Of a stretch of 64,000 bases of DNA, positions 59,218-64,000 are shown one piece after another. The position numbers and the translations under genes are program-made. The notes beneath the pieces are model-generated. The model worked only from the letters and a program-made list of their open reading frames with translations. It was not told the DNA's origin and made no database searches. Numbering within the stretch: the stretch's first letter is position 1; every line of letters starts with the position of its first letter. Location: positions 62,001 to 126,000 of the forward strand of contig NZ_WEHZ01000015.1 of the NCBI RefSeq assembly GCF_012641745.1, in the 5' to 3' direction. The DNA comes from Pseudoalteromonas peptidolytica. GTDB taxonomy: Bacteria > Pseudomonadota > Gammaproteobacteria > Enterobacterales > Alteromonadaceae.

Positions 59218-59305
59218 CGGTTCAGAGCCAAACACACACTCTGATCACACGTTGATTAAATTAGACGCACCCCCCGATGGTGTACAACCTGTTATGGAGA
59301 TCCTC

Positions 59306-59533
59306 ATGAGTAAATATCGCTTTATGATCGACACCCCACACGGCCGTTTTAAAACGACCAATGAATACGCATATCACGGCTTGGTATTTAAGAGTCGCAA
59401 TAACGGTGCTCGAAGCGAAGTTATCTGGATGATGAGTAAAGAAATCGCCCAAAAAGAAGCGATAACACTTGCTAAGTTAGGCTTTCTTATTCAAGGGATC
59501 TATCCAGCTGTAGAGTATAGAACCAGTATTTAA
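59306..59533 (+). CDS. Unknown 75-residue protein
   Basis: Not recognised. The ATG at 59306 has GGAG seven bases upstream; an earlier in-frame start at 59252 is less likely. The protein is basic and mixed strand/helix, with no Cys and no membrane part. Its stop codon touches the left end of the MITE-like element, so the insertion may have replaced its original terminator or even its last codons. Confidence 0.5.
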   Translation: MSKYRFMIDTPHGRFKTTNEYAYHGLVFKSRNNGARSEVIWMMSKEIAQKEAITLAKLGFLIQGIYPAVEYRTSI

Positions 59534-59740
59534 TACCAATTTACCTTACTACATATTCAATTTGAAGGCGTAAATCTGACACTGACTGCATCAAAAATTG
59601 CTATTTAGAGCAACTAAGTAGCAATATTTTTGCTTTGCCTATATGGATGTAGCTAGCTTGGCGACAGCACAACAAGATAGCGGAGTTATTGATACGAATA
59701 TACCGCCTAAAAATAGCTCACGTAGTGACACAAATTAGTA
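59533..59740 (-). mobile_element. MITE-like element, copy 2 (about 208 bp)
   Basis: Inverted relative to the copy at 31716-31918. It aligns along the whole length with that copy's complement: ATACCAATTTAC at one end, CAATTTGAAGGCGTAAATCTGAC and CTAAGTAGCA inside, and CAAATTAGTA at the other end. Identity is reduced and the right terminal repeat is decayed, so this copy is older or more diverged. Confidence 0.75.
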
Positions 59741-59820
59741 CAAACGCGCGATTATCGTAATAGAAGATTAAAAGGTGTCGCCAATAGATGGTGGCAAACT
59801 GAGACTGAGGTAATGATACG

Positions 59821-60585
59821 ATGAATGAATTACAACAAGCACTAGACAGAGAAAGTAACCTACCTGATACCATGGTAAAAGTGGCACAATTGCCCTCTCG
59901 TGGTTTAGCTTACCCTGTTGGAACAGAAATACACTACAAGCCATATACATTTGGCGAAGTAAAGATGTTTTCCCAGGCACAAGGCACAATGTCTAGTGCA
60001 AAAAGCACAGAAAAAATCCTGAATGGTATTAGCGTAGAAGGAATGGATCGCGAAGACATCACATTTTTTGATTTTTTATACATTGCCTTGTTACGTCGTT
60101 TGAGCACAATGAATGCCGTAGAATTTAATTTGAATGTTGAATGTCCACAGTGTCAACATAGCGTGCAACATCAATTTGGCTGGGAAAATTTGCAATTTGA
60201 AGACCTAGCGGCACCTAAATTACCCGTTATCGCTGATTTATGTGGCATGACAGACGTTAAATTTAAACCCCTCACGGTCGGCCAGTATTTAGAGTTGACT
60301 CGACGCAATGCCGATGAAGACCCAGTCGCTATCGCTGCAATGCAGTCATCTCTTGATTACAAGTTGGCATATAATTTATTTAACAATGCCATTGGCGATG
60401 ACGCGGCCACACTAGAGGACATCGACAAGTTTTTATATCACGATTTAAAACCTATGGCGGTAACTTGTGCCAATACTGAATGTGGCATTGTTTTTTCAGC
60501 TTCTCTAGACGATGAGGCGGCCCTTATCAATCCCTTTCGCAAATCTGAACCAACTACTGGAAGTCGAGTTCGGTTTGGCAATTAA
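59821..60585 (+). CDS. Baseplate hub protein, T4 gp26-like, zinc-binding
   Basis: The 254-residue protein resembles the T4 gp26 baseplate family: VAQLPSRGLAYPVGTEI near residue 20, then YTFGEVKMFSQAQ, DFLYIALLRRLSTMNAVEF and FKPLTVGQYLEL. Two Cys pairs (C107/C110 in CPQC, and about C216/C221) could hold a zinc ion. In T4 such a protein helps assemble the baseplate hub. It is preceded by TGAGACTGAGG, which offers a ribosome site. A small gene overlaps its end, and the tape-measure-like gene follows. Confidence 0.8.
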   Translation: MNELQQALDRESNLPDTMVKVAQLPSRGLAYPVGTEIHYKPYTFGEVKMFSQAQGTMSSAKSTEKILNGISVEGMDREDITFFDFLYIALLRRLSTMNAVEFNLNVECPQCQHSVQHQFGWENLQFEDLAAPKLPVIADLCGMTDVKFKPLTVGQYLELTRRNADEDPVAIAAMQSSLDYKLAYNLFNNAIGDDAATLEDIDKFLYHDLKPMAVTCANTECGIVFSASLDDEAALINPFRKSEPTTGSRVRFGN

Positions 60586-60682
60586 GCAGATATTGTCTCC
60601 CACCGAACTGGCCAAGTTCGATTTCGGTATGGCAATGCTGCTACAACAACGATTACGTAAATACTTAGACTCGGGCCAGTAG
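60512..60682 (+). CDS. Small overlapping gene between gp26-like and tape-measure genes
   Basis: A 56-residue frame, shifted by one base relative to the gp26-like gene, overlaps its last 74 bases. The part past the overlap, ILSPTELAKFDFGMAMLLQQ, is clearly protein-like and amphipathic. No ribosome site stands before its ATG, so translation by coupling or by a programmed frameshift from the gp26-like gene is possible. Tail assembly chaperones made by frameshifting sit at this place, just before the tape measure gene, in many tailed phages. A hairpin, GACTCGG/CCGAGTC, spans its stop at 60668-60690. Confidence 0.55.
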   Translation: MRRPLSIPFANLNQLLEVEFGLAIKQILSPTELAKFDFGMAMLLQQRLRKYLDSGQ

Positions 60683-60710
60683 ACCGAGTCATTACATTTT
60701 GGAGACTTGT

Positions 60711-63700
60711 ATGGCTAACATCGCTGTGCGCCACATTGACAAATTACGTCAGTCAAATGCGCTAAGCCTCCCTAATTTGGGTGACGTCACAACTATTAAC
60801 AGCACGCAGCCAAGCGGTATTCGCATTTTTGAGCCGCGCCAAGCGCAGCCTCAAGAGTTCGCGCTGCTGGCAAAACGCTTGCAGTTAGCTTTTGCTCGCT
60901 TCAAAAGCCCCTCCCCCAATACGAGACAGGCTAATACTCCTATCTCCAATGGGCAATCACACCCAACTCTAACTACACTCCCCAAAAATACAGCGACCGG
61001 TTTGATCAATGCCGTGGTCAGGGGACTTACTGTCCAATTGCAAGCTCTGAACCTAGATGAACTAAAAACGGCTCAACATAACACAGGACAGTCTCTACAA
61101 AATGTTCCCCATGCGCTGAATATAGATAAGCTCCTTCAAGGGCAAGATCTGTCAATCGAGGCATTGCGCGCCACAATGAAAATGCTTGGGCCAATGATCA
61201 AGGCTTTTAATGCCAAGCAGCAAAGCGATCATCCAATTTTAGTTCAGGATATCGCGAGACAATATAGTGCACAGTTACAATTAAGCAAAGATCAAAGCCA
61301 GCGAGCACAGTGCCACTCGGCCTTAGATTTATTGTCACAAAATGCCGCTGCTGATCACGCACAGCTCAATGTATTAACTCATATGGATGGCACGCTCACA
61401 GAACTTGCTAGCCATATAAAAGCGCAGAGTGAGAAGCAACAAAAGCAATCTCAACAATCTCGGGCATTAAAAAGCGCCAGACGAAGCTCAGATCTGAACA
61501 ACAAAGAAGATAACTCAGACACCACAAAAGACAAGGCAAGCTTGTTCAACATCGACAAAAAAGAGTTATTTAAGGTTGCACTGGGCACAGTTGGGCTTGA
61601 TGACTTACCAGAACTGGTTAATTTTGATGCGCTTTTCACCAGTCAAAAAGGTGCAGGAAAACAGTCATCTGACGTTAATCAAGTCGCACCAAATAGCAGT
61701 ACAGCAACTGTTGCAAAACGCGCTTCACAAGCGGCTGTTATGCTTGCACCAACTGACACCGCAATGATGCGGGGCAATACTAGCAGCACAGTGATTTCAA
61801 CAAAAGCTGCGCTCATTGACGTAGGCACCGCACAATCCACCTTTGATCCGTCAGTGCCCAAACACCACAGCCAAAACAAAAACACTCGACAACCAAATTC
61901 TGAGATACAAAGTCGCTCACAGCTCCCCGTGAGTGCAGCAAAAGCCGCCGTGCCCACTCAACAGCACGCAGAGGAAACACACGCGCTACTCAATGCGGCA
62001 TTACGTAGCCTCAGCACGCAGTTGCAGGCGATTGCCAAAATAAACGGAACAAAGCCGAGCGCGCTTACCTCTGTAAATATAGACACGCTACTCAAGGGAC
62101 AGCGTTTAGAGACTCACTCTCTTCGTCAGTTGCTGTCCGATTGTGCGCCTTTGATTAGTGCATTTAATCAGCAACAAAAAAGCACTACGCCGATCACGCA
62201 AGGGCGTATGACCAATAGCTATAAAGAAATGCTAGTTGATGCACCAAAGCCACAGCAGGCGATATTACAGACACTTATTAAACAATCAACCTCACCACGC
62301 CCACAAGAGCAAATAGCTCCCCCTGCTCTAGCTCAGCTCAATATTCTAGGTACAGTAAATGAGGCCTTTGCACGGCTGCAAACGCAACGAGTAACAGCAA
62401 CTAGACAAGCGACAAAGCCGCGACATAAACCCCAGGTTAATCGCAAGGCTTCAAATAGGCGCGCAGAGCAGCAGTCGATTTTGAACATTGACAAGCATGA
62501 ATGGTTACGTGTCGCACTTGGTACACTCGGTCTTGATGACCTACCAAATATACTCGATCTCAAAGCATTGTTTAGTGGCGGTAACCCTAAGACTGCCAAA
62601 CTGGATAAACGTATTGCCAAGCCACAAAACAAAAGCTTGGCTAAGCGTGTGATGGGGTCAGTGACAGAGCTTTTTGCGACCAGGCAACCACCTGGCAACA
62701 CGGCCAAATCTACCCAAGGTCAAAAAACGATTGCACCACCACAAGGTCGCGTTAAAACCACCGCGCTGTTGGGAGGGATCACTGCGAGCGACGTTAACCC
62801 CAATGCGTCTGTCTCTACAAAAAGTGTTGCAGCACCCAAAACACTGCGCCTGAACAATGCCCAAATTACCATTGATAAAGGCAGCACGCTAGTTATTCAA
62901 GGTGACAAGCGAACTTCAGCTGCTCACCAGAATATTGCCCATACGAACCAACAAAGAGCAAACCAAGCACGTACGTCAGCTCAAGGTAAGCAAGCACATC
63001 AAAAGCGCGCGCGTCAGGTGAAAGCCAATCGCACTACTTGGGCAGCCGCTCCTACACAGTCTTTAGCCAAACTAGCAACTGAGTATTTGCCATCACATGT
63101 CACCCACGTAGCCAATCCAGATAAACGCCCAACAACAAAACAGTCTCCCCTACAAGGGAGGATGAGTTTGCGGTTATTGTCAGGTAACAGCAAAGCACCA
63201 ACGCGCAGCAACACACGACCTCGATTAGCGACGACAACAGGCTTGCTAAACAAGTATGAAGTTATCACTCAGGTCGCCAGCCTGTTTGGTGCATCATTAA
63301 CCCACGACACTGCTATAAACGCAGCCAGTCACATGGCTCCACGCTCTACTCGAATTCAAGGTCAACAAGGCAATATCACGGGCCGACTTCTTAATCTGGG
63401 CGCTTCGTTATTCGCTGAACAAAAGGAGTCGCTGTCAGAACTGAATCAAACATTACGCTTGTTCAAAACCATACTTCCAAAGGATAGCTCAGCGGATAAT
63501 TTATTAGGTAATTTACTAGACAAGCAAACCAGCAAACGAGAGAAGCGCACTAATCGCAAACGGAATGGCCGCAGCAATAAAGCGAGACCTACGGTAGTGA
63601 AGCGTCTCGGCACTGGTCGCTCCTTTATATCTACATTATCAAGAGGCGCAAGCGCTGCAGTTTCAGGCATAGCATCATTAGCGACAGGCGGAGTGGCCGC

Positions 63701-64000
63701 ACTCAGCGGTGCACCGGATACTAGCCATAAAAAAGCGCATAGAAGAGAGGCTAAGCCTCGCCTTGGATCTGAAGTAAAAGCGCAAAGCCGACGCAGGAAA
63801 ACAACCCAAGGTAAATCAACGGCGAGTAAGGCTCTATCGCATACCAGTAAGTCTATTTCAAGCCGACTCCCATCAATGAAAGGGTTGGGGCGAGCAGTAC
63901 TTGGAGGAGCTAAATTTGTTCCAATAGCAGGTCAAGCACTCACAGCGGGGTTAGCTTTATTAGATGGCGCAGCTGGATGGCAACGTGCAGATGAAAACTT
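60711..64000 (+). CDS. Tape-measure-like protein, 5' part (runs off window)
   Basis: The frame opens at an ATG with GGAG seven bases upstream and is open for at least 1096 residues to the end of the window. It is Gln/Ala/Lys/Ser-rich and helical with little complexity, as expected for a tape measure that sets tail length. Two modules are repeated: INAVVRGLTVQLQALN (about residue 98) with LNAALRSLSTQLQAIA (about 425), and FNIDKKELFKVALGTVGLDD (about 278) with LNIDKHEWLRVALGTLGLDD (about 590). Near the window end AVLGGAKFVPIAGQALTAGL, then LLDGAAGW, resembles the hydrophobic segment of myovirus tape measures. Its place behind the gp26-like gene supports the call. Confidence 0.65.
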   Translation, partial: MANIAVRHIDKLRQSNALSLPNLGDVTTINSTQPSGIRIFEPRQAQPQEFALLAKRLQLAFARFKSPSPNTRQANTPISNGQSHPTLTTLPKNTATGLINAVVRGLTVQLQALNLDELKTAQHNTGQSLQNVPHALNIDKLLQGQDLSIEALRATMKMLGPMIKAFNAKQQSDHPILVQDIARQYSAQLQLSKDQSQRAQCHSALDLLSQNAAADHAQLNVLTHMDGTLTELASHIKAQSEKQQKQSQQSRALKSARRSSDLNNKEDNSDTTKDKASLFNIDKKELFKVALGTVGLDDLPELVNFDALFTSQKGAGKQSSDVNQVAPNSSTATVAKRASQAAVMLAPTDTAMMRGNTSSTVISTKAALIDVGTAQSTFDPSVPKHHSQNKNTRQPNSEIQSRSQLPVSAAKAAVPTQQHAEETHALLNAALRSLSTQLQAIAKINGTKPSALTSVNIDTLLKGQRLETHSLRQLLSDCAPLISAFNQQQKSTTPITQGRMTNSYKEMLVDAPKPQQAILQTLIKQSTSPRPQEQIAPPALAQLNILGTVNEAFARLQTQRVTATRQATKPRHKPQVNRKASNRRAEQQSILNIDKHEWLRVALGTLGLDDLPNILDLKALFSGGNPKTAKLDKRIAKPQNKSLAKRVMGSVTELFATRQPPGNTAKSTQGQKTIAPPQGRVKTTALLGGITASDVNPNASVSTKSVAAPKTLRLNNAQITIDKGSTLVIQGDKRTSAAHQNIAHTNQQRANQARTSAQGKQAHQKRARQVKANRTTWAAAPTQSLAKLATEYLPSHVTHVANPDKRPTTKQSPLQGRMSLRLLSGNSKAPTRSNTRPRLATTTGLLNKYEVITQVASLFGASLTHDTAINAASHMAPRSTRIQGQQGNITGRLLNLGASLFAEQKESLSELNQTLRLFKTILPKDSSADNLLGNLLDKQTSKREKRTNRKRNGRSNKARPTVVKRLGTGRSFISTLSRGASAAVSGIASLATGGVAALSGAPDTSHKKAHRREAKPRLGSEVKAQSRRRKTTQGKSTASKALSHTSKSISSRLPSMKGLGRAVLGGAKFVPIAGQALTAGLALLDGAAGWQRADEN

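Noticed and set aside
61451-63670. Minus-strand frames of 62-124 codons opposite the tape-measure-like gene
   Set aside because: They are shadows of the open plus-strand frame that runs off the window end; their Leu/Val/Arg-rich composition is the mirror of a Gln/Ala-rich gene.
1-64000. CRISPR arrays, tRNA or rRNA genes
   Set aside because: I saw no regularly spaced direct repeats and no cloverleaf-type sequences on reading; a tRNA scan was not possible here, so absence is not proven.

Overview
The window is the virion-morphogenesis part, plus a large accessory part, of a contractile-tailed (myovirus) phage genome. It carries a T4-like head block (portal-like, prohead protease with scaffold, major capsid), a T4-like tail block (sheath, two tube-family proteins, a gp26-like zinc baseplate protein, and the start of a tape-measure-like giant), a GH108 endolysin and a three-helix holin. 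It also carries a ParA/ParB partition operon, an unusual set of host-type genes (SecB, an Hfq-like Sm protein, HU, thioredoxin, a Hel308-like helicase, a possible NMN adenylyltransferase) and insertion-type repeats. A partition operon and MITE-like elements in a phage genome suggest a temperate phage-plasmid (extrachromosomal prophage) or a very large phage of a marine gammaproteobacterium. The host assignment is inference, from the moderately AT-rich composition and the gammaproteobacterial look of SecB.

Layout. 1-556: intergenic with regulatory palindromes. 557-5654: head operon. 5655-16653: mostly small genes on both strands, with the helicase, thioredoxin, HU and SecB. 17133-19437 (minus): fibre-like virion proteins and endolysin. 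20002-23712: parA-parB-RHH operon, closed by a perfect 36-bp palindrome. 24037-28837: a secreted protein plus lipoprotein pair, holin, Hfq-like protein and unknowns. 29001-31694: tandem pair of paralogous probable virion proteins. 31716-36629: a MITE, small genes, an XRE-like regulator and the NMNAT-like gene. 36895-45152: six consecutive paralogous probable virion proteins, the last four in an A-B-A-B arrangement. 45405-53918: one 2837-residue protein. 54001-64000: the tail operon, running off the window inside a tape-measure-like gene.

Two short DNA signals tie the window together. The palindrome ATTGTACAAT occurs at least 19 times exactly (about a dozen more copies with one or two changes), mostly in front of transcription units; chance expectation is well below one. 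In about ten leaders it is followed 32-67 bp later by ATGAGAC or TGAGAC, shortly before the first gene. I read this as a genome-wide regulatory or partition network encoded by the phage. Its longest palindrome lies directly behind the partition operon. This network is the best candidate in the window for an undescribed system.
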